Source: Epiperipatus broadwayi (Eukaryota > Onychophora > Udeonychophora > Euonychophora > Peripatidae). From it: a stretch of 64,000 nucleotides of DNA. Shown here one piece after another: positions 1-13,479 of this stretch. The DNA lies in assembly GCA_028023455.1 (NCBI GenBank), contig JAQFVV010012489.1, positions 4,798,133 through 4,862,132 on the forward strand, read 5' to 3'. A program made the translations under genes and the position numbers. The notes below the pieces were generated by a model. That model saw only the letters and a list, made by a program, of their open reading frames with translations. It was not told where the DNA came from and made no database searches. Position 1 is the first letter of the stretch. The number at the start of each line of letters is the position of its first letter.

Positions 1-651
1 TGAGAATAATACACTTGTACTATTACTAACAGTTAAATGCTTTTACAAGGTTTAAGTAAAGTTTGAATTTTTATAAAAGACATTTAACAATTAATACAAG
101 ATAATAGAAATAGTGGAATATATAATTGCATATAAAATTTCATCATACACATTATCAGATCAATATTGTGTGAATAATTTTGAAAAATGTAATTAATAAT
201 ATTATACATCCTTGACTTACAGTTTTCCATTTATATGAATTTTAAAATGAGTGAAAATAAAGTTTCTAAACATCTGAGATATAGTCAGTTTTATTTTGAC
301 TAAAACACTTGATAGATTAGCTATCTATCTCACTCACACTCTCATTTCATGTATTAAAGGCTGTTATATTTTATTTGGTCTAACAAATGGAAAATTATGT
401 TTGTAAAATAATGTTATTTTTAATTTGTAATTGTTACTGCAAATACATTTTACATTATGTCTATTTTAAAAATGTTTTATTTTTACTATGTATTTATGAT
501 TTAAAAAGTAAATCTTTGTCTAAAGTGTATATTTTGCTTATATATGTTTTTTGAACTTTGAATGTTTATGTATAATGCATAGTTATAAGAGTGACTTTAT
601 TAGAGCTTCATTTTGTGCAATTGAGTGTGGTATATATCTATATATATAAAT

Positions 652-2000
652 TGTAATGGTCAGATTTGTACATTCGCACAACAAAATACAAAATCCTGGC
701 AAATTATATCAAGCTCATCTGGATGAAAGGTTGAGACCTCAAATCTGATTGCACCTCAGCTCCTCCACTAATGCTCCATGACTTACTACCCTATGAATGA
801 CATATATGAGGCTACACTTGGAATATCTTAGTTCATGTGCTGGCAGTATCAAAAGGTGGAGCAAAAGACCTAGGGAATATTAACTAAATTACTATACTTT
901 AAATAAACACACATATGGCTGGCTAGATAATACATATATCAATAACTAATACTATATTAGAATAGATTTGGACAAGATTTGGTAGTGAATTATAAATAAC
1001 ACATGAAGCAATTATAAGTTTTAAAATATTTAAGTATAATTATATAAGATAATAATAATATAAAAGTGCATTGGGATTCATCTTTTACACACTTTAATTA
1101 AATGAGTTTATTACAGTTTTAATCTACAGTTTCTAATTATTGTCTTAATCATGGTATGTCATCCCTACAAGGTTTGCTAATAGTTAAACCATATGAGAAT
1201 GATAGCTAATATAACTAGCATTTTAATATTTTACATAATGAGCAGTCAATGTGAATGTTATGCAAATTGTATAATGTAAGCTAGGTCTGAGGTTCAGATC
1301 AACGTTGAATGAATAGTATTATGGAGGGCAAATTGGCAATTTGTAGCATAACTTCCAATATTATGGCTCTACACAAAATAAATAAAAAATGCAGTCTGAA
1401 TGCACAGTTACTCATGGTATTCAATATCAAGTACTTGGTTCTTGTGGACTGTACAACTTTCTATCTTAACATAAGGGAACATTTAGTTCAGGTTATCAGA
1501 GCAGCTTATATATCAATCTGGACCCTCATGTTCCAGTTCTAAAAGAAAGAGCTGTCTGAACTAAGAGTAATAGGGTAGCCCTTAAAACCAAAGCCCATTT
1601 TAATAAAATATAATAGCATGATATATACTGCAACTATATGCTTTATAAAAACACATTCATAATTCTTTCTAAATATAAACATTAAAATTAAAGTGGTAAA
1701 TCAATAGTTTCATTCTGCAAAACTACTATAAGCCTGTTCATAATTTAGCATACTTAAATCATTCTAAATTGGATTAATTATGAGTGATCTAGTTTACTCA
1801 GTAATCCATATAGTTTATGAGAATAAATTAAGGGGAAGTAAAGCATATTTGGGACTTAAAATTAATTAATTATTTATAATATGCTTTAAAATATCATTTT
1901 CCCTTACTTAACAAAAAAGACATTTTAACAAGCAAACTTAAATTAAACAATAATCTAAAACATAGTAGCTTTAATTAATTAATAGATATATATGAGTAGG
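652..2000 (+). mobile_element. LTR-like repeat family D, copy 1 (non-coding)
   Basis: The block opens with TGTAATGGTCA directly after an AT-rich tract and has no long reading frame. Read in the same direction it aligns by eye with the block starting at 33867. Shared anchors, in order, are the opening TGTAATGGTCA, an ATTCG..ACAACAAAAT segment, TTACTACC, a CATGCTG/CATGTGCTGGCAGTA segment, ATATCAATAACTAAT, TTCAGATCAA, TCAGG/CCAG plus ATC-GAGCA, CTGAACTAA, GTAGCCCT and AAGGGGAA. Identity is moderate, so both copies are old. The TG start suggests an LTR, but no terminal CA end, primer-binding site or target duplication was identified. The 3' boundary is uncertain. Confidence 0.5.
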
Positions 2001-2384
2001 TTTTCAGACCCGACATTTATCAGATGTGCTAATCAGCAATATAAATTATCTATGTGAGAGTGACTAATCAACTCTCCAAAATTATTATTATTATTATCAA
2101 TCTCTGCTCAGAATGGCATAACATAGATAAATAAATTAACAAACATATAAAATAGATAGTAGGCATGACCACAGAAGCAGGTAAGACTCTTACAAAGATT
2201 ATTATTAAATTAAATTTACACAATTTACTTTTAAAAAAGTTTACAGACTAATATTAAAATAAAATTACATAATTTAATTTAAAAGAGTTTACAGATTATT
2301 ATTTTGACTTTTCATCATTTATCTAGTTTTAGAAATTAATTTAAAGGTTTAGTTTAATGTTTTATAGAGCTCTGTGGAAGAAAT

Positions 2385-2675
2385 TTACCAATTTTTTTCT
2401 AGCTGATTCACTTGAAACTGATGTTGTCCATTAGATGGGCTTGCAATATCTTCTTCACAGGCTGTGGGTCTCAAACCCCATCTCCACTCTGGACCAATTC
2501 CTGGAAAAGGAAGGGGCAGTGGTTGCTCTAGTCCATGGTTCTCATTGTAGCAAAATGTAATGAGTGAACCATGTTTACTGAATTTTGGATTTTTTATCAA
2601 CTCTTTCGCACCCCCCTCACAAGTCATTAAGATATTTATGAGCTTTAGTTTCCAAGTCTTAAATTTTAATGACAC
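2385..2675 (-). other. unrecognised 96-codon open frame in a GC-richer patch
   Basis: This stretch is noticeably less AT-rich than its surroundings and carries an open minus-strand frame of 96 codons. It includes a proline-rich segment (PLPLPFPGIGPEWRWG) and a CEEDIASPSNGQHQF segment. No domain is recognised. It lies just beyond the supported part of family D copy 1 and may be part of that repeat rather than a host exon. Its mixed composition is compatible with a transposon fragment. Confidence 0.2.
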
Positions 2676-3554
2676 ACATTAATTTTAGCAAAGTCTAAAG
2701 ATCCAGCTGTAATTATTGATAAGAAGCACCAAGTTAATGATTTTGCCTTCATTTTTAACATTATGTTTAAAACATCATTAAAATTTTGTTTCTCAGATTA
2801 CCATTTAATGAAAAGTAATTATGAGAAATCTTATAACCTTTGATTCTTTTTATTTAAAAGAGATTTAAACTGGCAACATTCTAGCATATACAAAAGACAG
2901 ACACCCCTGAATTTAAGAATTATATACAAATATTAATGATTCTGTAAATTAAGTAGCTTAAAAGATAATTTAGAAAAAATTTAAAATATATGTAATGTTT
3001 ACTAAATCTATGACATTACAGTTCCCTTTTCATATATACCTAGGTGTGTTTCCATGTATACAACGATGTTCATAACTTATTTTAATTTTATTAAATTATA
3101 AATAAATATATATAAAAAATTATAAATGCATATATATTATATACATACAAGCATGAACATAACTATTAGATGTTTGTGCAGATACAATTATAGAAACATA
3201 CATATAAATATACACTGTTACAGATTAAAACAACTATTGTAAGCTTATATACATGAACTGGGATGGGTTTGAACTGGGGAAAAGATACTACTATGGCACA
3301 TAGTAGGTGAAATAGAATGATAGACAAAGAATACTCTTTCAATATATAACAATAAAAATAATAAATATAATGGCAATTAACTATTATATACAGTCTTACA
3401 ATCCACTCTCAGCTTCTATTAAATTCAAAAAATATAATGGAAGCAAATGTTAATAAGTTAGTGAGTAATTCTAAAAATGTCATACTATCAAGCAGAAAAG
3501 TAATGTTGTGTATCAAATTTTTGTGGATGTGTGTTATTATATATAGATTAATTG

Positions 3555-3960
3555 AGGAGCAGTATTAAAAAAAATATTAAAGAAGCAGTGTGTGAAAAGT
3601 AAAAATAATTATGACTTAATGACTCCTTCAGTTTTCTTGGATCATGAAGAGCTTCTAATAATAAATTTAAGTTTGATATTGAAAGTGTTAAGATTCTTCA
3701 GAAACAGAGAAACCATAATAAAAGAAAAATTAAAGAAGCAATTTTAATAAATAGAAATAAAATGAATATAATTAATAGACAAGCTGCTAACATTAAAATT
3801 CAGGATTTATGGGATTTGAGTTGATGATATTTGATTCCATTTTTTTTTTTTTTTTGAATTTAACAGCAGTTGAGGAGGGTTAATAAATTAACTGAAAGTA
3901 CTTCTGCAGATTGAATAACTGTATATAATAGCTAATTACTGTTATATTTATTATTTTTAT
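3555..3960 (+). pseudogene. Penelope-like element, C-terminal coding end and 3' UTR (fragment)
   Basis: Read on plus, the decayed frame gives FKFDIESVKILQKQ, then a basic stretch with KIKEAI, NRNKM and NRQAANIKIQDLWDLS before a stop near 3823. The same residues follow the GIY-YIG-type domain of the minus-strand copy at 55430-55906 (KIKEAI, NRNKM, NRQAANIKI). Downstream come a poly-T run and a shared 3' UTR beginning CAGTTGAGG-GG. That UTR recurs at 53590 on plus and near 55500 on minus. The segment ends near a GT/AT microsatellite. Most of the element (RT and upstream) is absent. Confidence 0.75.
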
Positions 3961-4506
3961 GAGTATCACAATAGTTTTTAATTAATGGACACTTTATTTG
4001 TGTGTGTATATATATATAATTCTCACTTTTGACAGTTCAGCTGAACTCAGTCAAATAACTTTCACTACTACTGTTCTTGCAAGGCTATCAAGTGTGTGCA
4101 CACTAACAATTTACACTTTTTTAGAATCAGGTATCATTTTGAATATGATCATCTTTTAATCCTTGGCTTGAAGCAGTTGTTATAGGTTAAGTGCTTTATA
4201 ATTAAGTTAATGTAAATCTATAATTTCCACAATATATATAGTTAATGTAGAAAATATTTTACCCAAAGGTGATATTAAAGCCTCTTTTTATATAACTTAG
4301 AATCATATACAGTAAAAATCAATTCTACTCATTCTAAAACTCATATAAGATGTTAATTATAAGTTAAGTATATCTACTTATAACTTTGAAAAATTGTACA
4401 TTTATTAAGATTACATATGTATAAACATGATTTACTGTCTACCTTCCTTTTGTTAAACTGCATACAAATGGGTTTTCTTAGATAAGTTATGTTTCTAGAA
4501 TAGTTA

Positions 4507-4851
<345 letters not shown>

Positions 4852-5366
4852 TAAAGTATAAGCATAAATGATTTTTGCAATGTTTGACAGTCTACCAAAG
4901 ACAGGAAAAATAAAAATAATTTCAAAACATCCATTTGAATTATTAAAATTGAAGATTACACACACACGCATGCACCCACATTATTAAATAAGATTATCTT
5001 ATTCAGATTCTAATTTCTATATTAAACGAACAGCATATTTAATAAAATGAGCAATAACAGTATTGTCAGATGAACCAAGGCTATAGAATACCATCAATAA
5101 TACTTTAAAGGCATCATGACTATTTACCTTTTTTGTCAGATCATAATTTAACCTCCAAAATGTATATTTATAGAGCAATGTATTTTCATTGAGGTATTAT
5201 CAAGATTTATTTGAAATCACGCAACAAATATAAACTTTTGAATTTTTGTGATCGTCATCATTTATACAGCCTATGCTTTTTGATTGCCTCAATGTGATAG
5301 CTAACAGAAAAACTTGAAAATAGATTAACATTATATTTGTACACTCATTCCAGCTATTATTTCTTG

Positions 5367-5472
<106 letters not shown>

Positions 5473-5765
5473 AATGTTTGTCATACTATTGCATTTTTCA
5501 TGTGATGTGATGGCTAGTGACATCATTCATCTTAGCATTTTGATCAATTATATATATAGAATGAACATGTATGTTTGATGACATTTTAATAATAATTTAT
5601 TTGTTGGATTATTTCTATTATCTAATATTAAATATTGAACATTATTTAAATTTTCTAAATACATTCAACTATTAATAAAAGCATGCAGATTATTAAATAA
5701 CACAATGATTCAATTGATATTATTTTTCTGTCTTCTTAGTATTTCTAATCTAACCAGTAACAGTA

Positions 5766-5852
5766 TTAGCATGAGAGTTGAATCTGGGCACTTATATTTT
5801 TGAATACTGATTTTAAAGTAGTGCTTTAACCAAATGAGCTATTCAGCCAAAA
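5766..5852 (-). mobile_element. tRNA-derived SINE head, diverged
   Basis: On minus, the sequence TGAATAGCTCATTTGGTTA near 5830-5849 matches a Pol III A box (TAGCTCAGTTGGTTA in tRNAs). About 50 bp downstream lies CCAGATTCAACTC, a decayed B box and T-loop. The spacing fits a tRNA head. No acceptor stem is preserved and no tail could be delimited. It is either a SINE or an old tRNA pseudogene. Confidence 0.55.
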
Positions 5853-5859
5853 AATCCCA

Positions 5860-8180
5860 ACATATAATTACTATTAAACCATTATATATTGTGACCATCT
5901 GAATAGGCACAAAACAAATTTTAAATAGATAACACTATATCAGTAATAACTAATTGTGTTTAGCTAAAAAAGGGAAAGAACATGAAAATTTAAAAATTTT
6001 TCATTAATAATCCATACCCTTCTTTAGAAAGTTGCTTACAAATATTATTTAGAAGTTTTAAGACATTTATTGTTTCTTTGATGGGTTTTTAATGATAGAA
6101 AGGGGTTCTGGCTTGTCACAGAAAATACTAGTGTATAGATTGAGTTGATACAGATTTATTTTATTTGTCTGCAAGACAGTGGTTGATATTTGTTTAGTGG
6201 TTTTCTCATTTATTTGCTCATTGATACTTCATCCCATAGTATATTTAGTAAAGTATATTTGACTCATGGTCATATAAGCTTCTTACTGCAGCATATATAT
6301 GTGTGCATGTATGCTTGTGCCATCCTACATCTTCATTTTCCCCCTATGTATTTGGTTATGATACAGAATATTATGTTTTGTGGTGAAATATTTAAATTTA
6401 TAATAACTACCTTTAGTAACCAATTAAAATACATTTTGAATGATTAATGGGTAGATGAATTGGTGAATTGTGGAGCAGACCAAATACACTATCAACTACT
6501 TTATTTGATCAATAATTATTTTTTTAAGAGTGTAAAATTATTTTTTTATTGATTCAATTTGATTAATATTATTTAGAAGATAGAATTATTTTTTTTTTGA
6601 AGAGAGAAAACAGTTATTGAATATTTTCAGCTAATTATCTTATTGCCAAGGGGGTGATTAATCTTTTTGAAGTTGACCTTTGGGGGAGTAACCTTTTGAT
6701 TGGTGGAAGGAATGAATATCTAAGCAATAATTGGTAATGAAAAGAAAAATATAATAAAGTAATCTGTTTTATTACAACTCTCTCTCTCTCTCTACAAAGT
6801 GGTTCTTCTTCTAAAATCAAGTGGTTAATATTCAATTTAAATTTAAAAGTACAACTTTCTTTAAATATTATTTTTCTTTATATGAAACTAGTTAAAAGAG
6901 TTCTCTTTGGAATATAAAGAAAGGATGGGAGTGTAATAGACTTCAACAAGGTATATCACCCTATGTTTTTAATTAACTAACTTTAGATTTATTATCATTG
7001 TTTAAAATGCGTGCCTGTGTCTATAACTCAAATTTAATTGATGTAACTTTAATCTTTAGTATTAATAAAAAAACTGAATTGTATAAATTTTGCTATTTTA
7101 TAGAAACAATTATGCTGAACTTTTTAACAAAACATTTTATAAACTCTAGACTAAAATTTTCTTCTGGCTGCGGAAAAGTAAAACTCAAATGGAAGGATGT
7201 GTGTGTCTAACTTAGTGTAACATGCCAAATTATTATTGAATGAGAATTATGCCTAGCCATTCATATCATATAGGATTTTAATGCATGACTTATATAAAAC
7301 TAGTGGATAACTAACCTCTATGAAATGTGCTTATAATTTAATGCGAGTGGAAGAGCATGAATATTACATGTGTACATTTTCTTATTATTCTCCTCATTGA
7401 TACTTAACATATCACTAAAAATATATTGTCATTTAAATAATTATGCAGAATTAAGTGAATATCATAAAGTAATTAACTATTCACCTAATGGATGGCCTTT
7501 GATAAAGTATTGTGAATTTCTTAATAAACATTAACTTTAGTCAAAGTTAATTGATGGTAAACTAATGCTCCTTTTGAAATTTATGAGAATAATTGCTAAG
7601 TTATAAAACAGCAAATCCACCAGGAAATTAAACAATAAAATATTACTAAAAATCTGCAGCAGTAATCATAATTTATTATGAAAAGAAAATATGTTGAATA
7701 TATTCACATGCTATATTGTATTAGCAATTTTAATTAGCTATCTGCTAAGAACTTCGGAAGCTGCTTTTCAATTGGATCCAAAAATGTGTATTGTCCATCC
7801 TGTGGGAAATGTGTGTATTCCTACTAATATCTATTAATTTTATAATTATTGTCATTATCTTCATACGTGTCTAAGAAGCTTTATTTACAGATTATAAGAA
7901 TGAACTTTTATTTTTCAGCTAAAGAAGATTTAATTATTTCTTGTGTTGTTAGTGTATGGTAGATAGGTAGATCAATTTATATGTCTCTATGTCTTTTTTA
8001 ATTTTTTATTATTTTCTTTTACTCCAAGATTGTCTCAGACATGTATAATATGAAAAGTATTATACTGGGTAATTGATTGTTATTTTGATGTGATTTTTTT
8101 TATATACATATATTCTATACACTTATGTTAGTGTTAGAAATATTTATTTGCTATTATGAAGTCAGCAGCTATTTTTAAGA
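5860..8180. other. AT-rich DNA, nothing recognised
   Basis: Only short frames of up to about 85 codons with shadow-like composition and a TC run at 6778-6794. No repeat match within the window. Confidence 0.6.
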
Positions 8181-8184
8181 GGAT

Positions 8185-8480
8185 AAATGCATAAAAAAGT
8201 ATTATTTTTACCTTTGCGTTGTCAGAGATGATGAGATCTATTTGATAATAATTATTATACTTCAAATTTAAAATATTTATGGTTCACCATAAATTAAAAT
8301 TTTATTTCGATTTATTAGTTAATTAATGTTAAATGCACAAAAGTATTGTTTTATATTTGCATTGTCAGGAATGATGATGTCTGTTTAATAGTGATTATTA
8401 TTCCTCAAAATTTGAAGCATTTATAATTTGTCATGAATTAGAGATTTATTATCGATTTATTCGTTAATGTTGGTATAATA
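8185..8480. repeat. tandem duplication, two copies of about 150 bp
   Basis: Both copies carry, in order, AAAAGTATT, TTGCRTTGTCAG-GATGATGA, a TTATTATTCC/ATTATTATAC stretch, a CAT(A)AATTA stretch and a GATTTATT-GTTAATG stretch. The first spans about 8185-8330 and the second about 8333-8480. Divergence is moderate. There is no coding signal. Confidence 0.7.
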
Positions 8481-9488
8481 CCTACATATTAAATGTGATT
8501 TGAAATTATTTTGTGCATTGTTATGCATGCGTGTGCTGTTTTGTGTGATTAATTTATATAAATTGTTAAATTTATAATTGCTTGACTTGCATTTTTTCAG
8601 TCGGTTTCAGATTATGTAATATGCCAAAAGAAGTGAAAAAATTAGGAATTTATCTAAGAATGAATTTATTTTTTTAATGTTTAGAATAAAATGTGCTAAT
8701 TAGCTATGAAGAAAAAAATCCTTAAGGATATATATTATATTGTCAGAGATTGAGAGAACTCTTCCTTAGTTATTTAAATACTTACCATGAGTGGATATTT
8801 CCTAGATTAAGCATTTGTGTATTATGATGATTATATTATATGAAGAGTAGCAGTGTATTTCCCTTGTTTTCAATGATGAGACTGTGTTTACTACAATATT
8901 GAACCTCTGAGTAAGGTTAAGGAGTCACTATATTTTGTCATTTAGATTATTAGAATTAAGAAGATCTTCTTGATCCTCATGTGTCCATTTTAGAAAGTTT
9001 TTCCATCGTATAATCATAGCTATGTGTAATATAGTTTGTCAATTAAAATAAAAAAGTAGGATTAATCTCTTTTGTGGAACATCTAAAGCAGAAATAGTAC
9101 TAAAGTTATTGGTTGGTCTATGGGATCATTCATATTATGATATTTTATCTCTTAATTTTATAAGCAAACCGATGGGATGTGGCTGTGTTAATTATATTAT
9201 AACAGGTGGCATAATACAGAAGCATGCACAAATTACTATTGATTCTGAAGAGATGGAAGAAATCTATCACTGGATTTGTAAGCCTTGGGTAGATATTACA
9301 AATCATATCATACTAATTTACTTTAAATTTTAAATCATCAAATCCTCAGAATGATTCATCCTCATCTTGAATGAGTAAACAAAAAGAAATGGGAAAAGAA
9401 AGTGTAGCTAGTTAATAAAATTTTTCAATTGATTTATAAAAGATAATGTGACCTTTTAATTCACATGTTTAGATCCACATTGCATTAT

Positions 9489-9900
9489 TTAATTACTCCA
9501 GTGTTGGTTTGGTTGACACAGAATATTAGAATTGGCTGATGACACGTATATAGATGAAGTAACAATATAAATGTTTCTTTTAATGTTTAATTACTCCAGT
9601 GCTTGTTTGTTAACAAATGTTTAATAAAACATATTAGAATTAGCTAATAACTCGTATGTGATTGAAGTAAATTATAAAGAACTTTAGTTTAATATTTGAT
9701 TACTCCAATGTTATTTGCTCAATAATGAATATTGGAATTGGCTAATATCGTGTATACATATGAAGTAAAAGTATAAAGATGTTTCTTTTGATGTTTAATT
9801 ACTCCAGTGTTTGTTTGTTAATAAATGCTTAATAAAGCATATTAGAATTGGCTAATAACATATACATGTTTGAGGTAAAAATACAAAATGTTTCTTTTGA
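9489..9900. repeat. minisatellite, four copies of about 103 bp
   Basis: Four consecutive copies start with T(A/G)ATTACTCCA(G/A)TG at about 9489, 9588, 9697 and 9796. Each continues with a TTTG-TT segment, AATATTRGAATTGGCTAAT, a GTAT-CATATGAAGTA segment and TTTCTTTTAATG. Copies 2 and 4 share an extra TTAATAAA..CATATTAG segment, which suggests a higher-order two-copy unit. Confidence 0.85.
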
Positions 9901-10362
9901 CTGCATAATGTAATAAATGTTTTATTTGTTAAAAACCTTGTTGAGATTTATTCTTTTATAAGCATTTGCATTCTTGGTTTCCACACATACCTATCCAATA
10001 TGATATAATTGCACTATTTCATGAACTTAATAATGAATATGATAAAATCTGATGATGTTATTTTCCTGATCTAAACATTACATGAAATGCTTAATTATTT
10101 GATAAACTTCTAGGAAGTTTATGCACTCAGTTATTATTTAGATAATGATTTGAAATAAAAAGGTACCCTATTTATTTTGTTGTCTAATTACTATTTCATT
10201 AGAACAATACTTAATTTTATGTTGTTATGTAGTATGCTGGTAATTGGTAGCTATATATAGTAAGAATTATTAAATAAGTTATGTAATAAAATCTTTGAGG
10301 TATTCCCTTATTGATTCAAAGTAGATATTAATATAGTCATTTGATTTAAACTAATCATTTAG

Positions 10363-10500
10363 TAAAGTTGATTAGTGCTATATCTTTGTTTTATTTAATT
10401 TAAAGCTTATTATACAGCCAAAGTTAATTAGTGTTATATCTTTTTTTGTTTCATATAATTTAAACTTGTTGTACACTAAAAGGTGATTAGTGAATTTAGA
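10363..10500. repeat. short tandem repeat, three copies of about 55-60 bp
   Basis: AAAGTTGATTAGTGCTATATC, AAAGTTAATTAGTGTTATATC and AAAAGGTGATTAGTG recur at about 10364, 10419 and 10479. The intervening TTT-ATATAATTTAAA segments are also alike. The copies are diverged. Confidence 0.6.
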
Positions 10501-11267
10501 TGATGGAAGGAATTAAACTTGAATTATAACTTATTAGCTTGGCCGGATGGAACTTTATCGAGTTCAATTACTTATTTATTACAAAACCAAGTAAATATTT
10601 TACTCTTATTGATTCATAATATTTCTTCCTGCATTTTATTTGCATTTTTCATATTATAGAATTCTGTGGCCCTCCAATGAGCTAAGCTATAGTTGAACAT
10701 TATTCTAAGAGTCTCAATTAGTAACTGAAAGTAGAGTCAGATTATTAATTTATTCTATTATCAATAGAATTGGTGCCCCCAGGTATTTATTTGTAGGAGA
10801 TGTAGGATTGGTGTTGGGAGAGAGTTACAATATACATAAAATTTTAGGTTCTTTTTTTTTTGACATTTGGGCAAAATGTTTTAGCTACAATTATAATAAT
10901 TGTAATCTTAAATCAAAAATGTTAAAATGTATTTATAATTGATTTTTGACATATTATTATGAAATATAATATCATAAAATATAACATAGCTATAGAATGC
11001 TGATGATGGCAGTTAGTATAGTTGAAAATGTTAAGGAACAAAACAAAATTGCTTTTAAAGAGTCCAAAAAATGAAAAGTAATATATCATATATTTTTCAG
11101 GGTTAGTAAAACACAAGGATCAAAAAGCCCAAACAATGTTTTACACTTTGCCCATTTATATTACAAAATGTTAATGATTGTTAAAAATTCCTCTTCATAA
11201 TATTGCACATTTTACTTGCATATGTATATGAGCATCTTTTCTAATTTTACTCATTCAATGAAAGATA

Positions 11268-11470
11268 ATAAACATCACATGACCACTGTATTTTATGCTT
11301 GTATACAACTGTTGTCAAAAAAAAGGCAAAACTTACTATACGTATGCCACACACAGCAAGCTAGAGTAATCAATGGATGCCAGAAGGCTTGTGCATAAAA
11401 TCCCCATCTAGTGCCTACTCATCCAATATCCCCAGACTAGTTTCTGGCTTGTGGCCTTCATAAGTGAAAG
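11268..11470 (-). repeat. dispersed repeat family A, copy 1
   Basis: Family A is recognised by a core reading, on its forward strand, CCAGAAACTAGTCTGGGG, GGATGAGTAGGCACTAGAT, GGATTTTATGCACAAGCC, TTCTGGCATCCATTGATTA and a CACTGAGTGGCACTACTGTATGG end. Here the core is complete on minus at about 11350-11455. It is joined to the adjoining CATCACATGA...TATGCTTGTATA segment. No coding potential is seen. Confidence 0.85.
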
Positions 11471-12235
11471 ATACAGTTTTTCAAGTATAATGTAGTGTTT
11501 TTAAATTTATAAATTCTTATCTCACATTTAACTAAAACATTGCCCAAGCTCATTTAATCCATATCATATAATATTTTACTAAATCTGTACATCTTTTGGA
11601 ATTTATTTTAATAATTTAGTTTATCATTTTTTTATAAAGGTGTTGAGCCCAACTTCATTTCAAATATATACATAATATGCAAATGATCAAAGTTCATTAA
11701 TTTTTTAAAATAGTAAATAGAAAAAGCAAAAAAAAATTAGTTTATTATAAAATAAATTATCTTTATTTTATTAATCATTTTCATTAAATAAAAAAATAAT
11801 GCATATAGCCAATAATCAAATTATTAATATTGTATAATCAAAAAATAATAATAACTAAAAAAAATTTTTGTTTTTAGATAAAATATTATTAAAAAATGTT
11901 TGAATGCATGCTTTAAATAATTACATATTGCATTGATTTACATTTATAAAACTCAGCCATTTAAAATATTGTATCCCATCAGGATGACAGTTAAGATTTT
12001 TAACATTTTTTAATGATGGATTCAGATAAAAAAGCAAAATTATGTCTTTCAGTAAAATGTTGATTTTTTCTTAAAGCTTTATGTATTAGGAATACACCTC
12101 ATGACCCCATTGATGATTGCAAACTAGCAATTCACAATAAAACAGCAAAGATAGCATAATTATTTTCATATTAATGATTCTAAATCCAATTTTTTTAGTT
12201 AAACCACTAAACATAATATGATCTCCATCTCATAA

Positions 12236-12446
12236 ACTCTCCATACAATAGTGCCATCCTGTGCTAACCAGAGTAATCAATAGATGCCAGAAGGCTTGTG
12301 CATAAAATACCTATCTAGAGTCACAAGCCAGAAACTAGTCTGGGGATATTAGATGAGTAGGCACTAGATAGGGATTTTATGCACAAGCCTTCTGGCATCT
12401 ATTGATTACTCTGGTTAGCACAGGGTGGCACTACTGTATGGAGAGT
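12236..12446. repeat. family A, copy 2: hairpin with 83-bp arms
   Basis: The left arm (12236-12318) and right arm (12364-12446) are near-perfect reverse complements. Each holds the CTCTCCATAC, GGCTTGTGCATAAAAT and CTATCTAG elements of the family A core. The loop is 45 bp and contains GAAACTAGTCTGGGG. High arm identity suggests a recent origin or arm-to-arm gene conversion. Confidence 0.92.
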
Positions 12447-12898
12447 TTTGCCTTTATTTTTTTAGTTGTAAGCTATAATCATTACCATGTTGTCATAGCA
12501 TTTTTTATGGCATCCTTTTTTGTTTAAAATAAAATTTTGCTAACTTTTCTTATGATTGGCATTATCCATAGATATCTATTCTTAAACTTGTGGTATAGTC
12601 ATAATAGTAAACATTTTGTGTCTTAAAGTTTCTAATGAAAATTTGATTAAAGGTTAGATAATGAATTGGTTATGAATGCTTAGAAAATGTATTTGCCTCT
12701 TTACAATTTCAATAATTCACATCAGAATTTGTTACATTACTTTTCAAATGTTGATCACAATATGTTTCACAAATGGACAATCACAAATTACATAAAAAAT
12801 CTTTAACTTTTTAACATATATAAAGTTATAATTTTATAAAATTATATGTCATTAAAATAAATACTTTAATAGTAAAACTTACTATTTGTTGGAGACAC

Positions 12899-13475
12899 AA
12901 ACTAGCATCTCAAAAACAATTGGTTTAAAGATAGAGACCCCGATAGAGATTTTGAATTTTTTCTCTTTTGGCACTTATAAAATAAAAGCTTGATTAGAGT
13001 TATTGGTAAGCTTCATCTAGTGATCATAAAATGCAAGCATGAAAGCAAGTTATGAAATTTGTGACTTGTTTTAATTATTACAAGTGTACCTTTGAAGGTT
13101 TTTGCAATGCTATTTATTGCAGAGGCTATTACTATATGGTGAAACTGAGCTGAATTCATACCCATATAGCTATCTGGTTTGTAAGGCTGGATTTGAAGAC
13201 ATTTACATGTCTAATAAGTTCATGTTTTCAAATTGATAGAAACATGTTTTATAAGTGCTGACTTTTGAGTTAGTATTTTAGATTTAGTTTCTAGAGACCC
13301 AGTGCTCCACTGAGGTGAGCCACAAGCTCAAAACCAATTGGTCTGGAGATAGAGATTTTTTTTTCTGCACTTATAAAAGAAAAGCTTGATTTAGAGCTAT
13401 TGGTAAGCTCCATCTAGTAATCATAAAATGCAAGCTTAAAAGCAAGTTATAAAATTTATGACTTGTTTTAATATA
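12899..13475. repeat. direct duplication, two copies offset by about 416 bp
   Basis: The segment at 12899-13075 is repeated at 13314-13472. It runs from CTCAAAAACAATTGGTTTA through CACTTATAAAA, AAGCTTGATT, GGTAAGCT(T/C)CATCTAGT and CATAAAATGCAAGC to GACTTGTTTTAAT. The 240 bp between the copies is unique in this window and includes GAGACCCAGTGCTCCACTG. This may be a tandem repeat of a 0.4-kb unit with the second unit truncated. Confidence 0.85.
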
Positions 13476-13479
13476 TATA

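Noticed and set aside
9489-9900. CRISPR-like array
   Set aside because: Whole units repeat with no short conserved repeat and variable spacers; AT-rich eukaryotic minisatellite.
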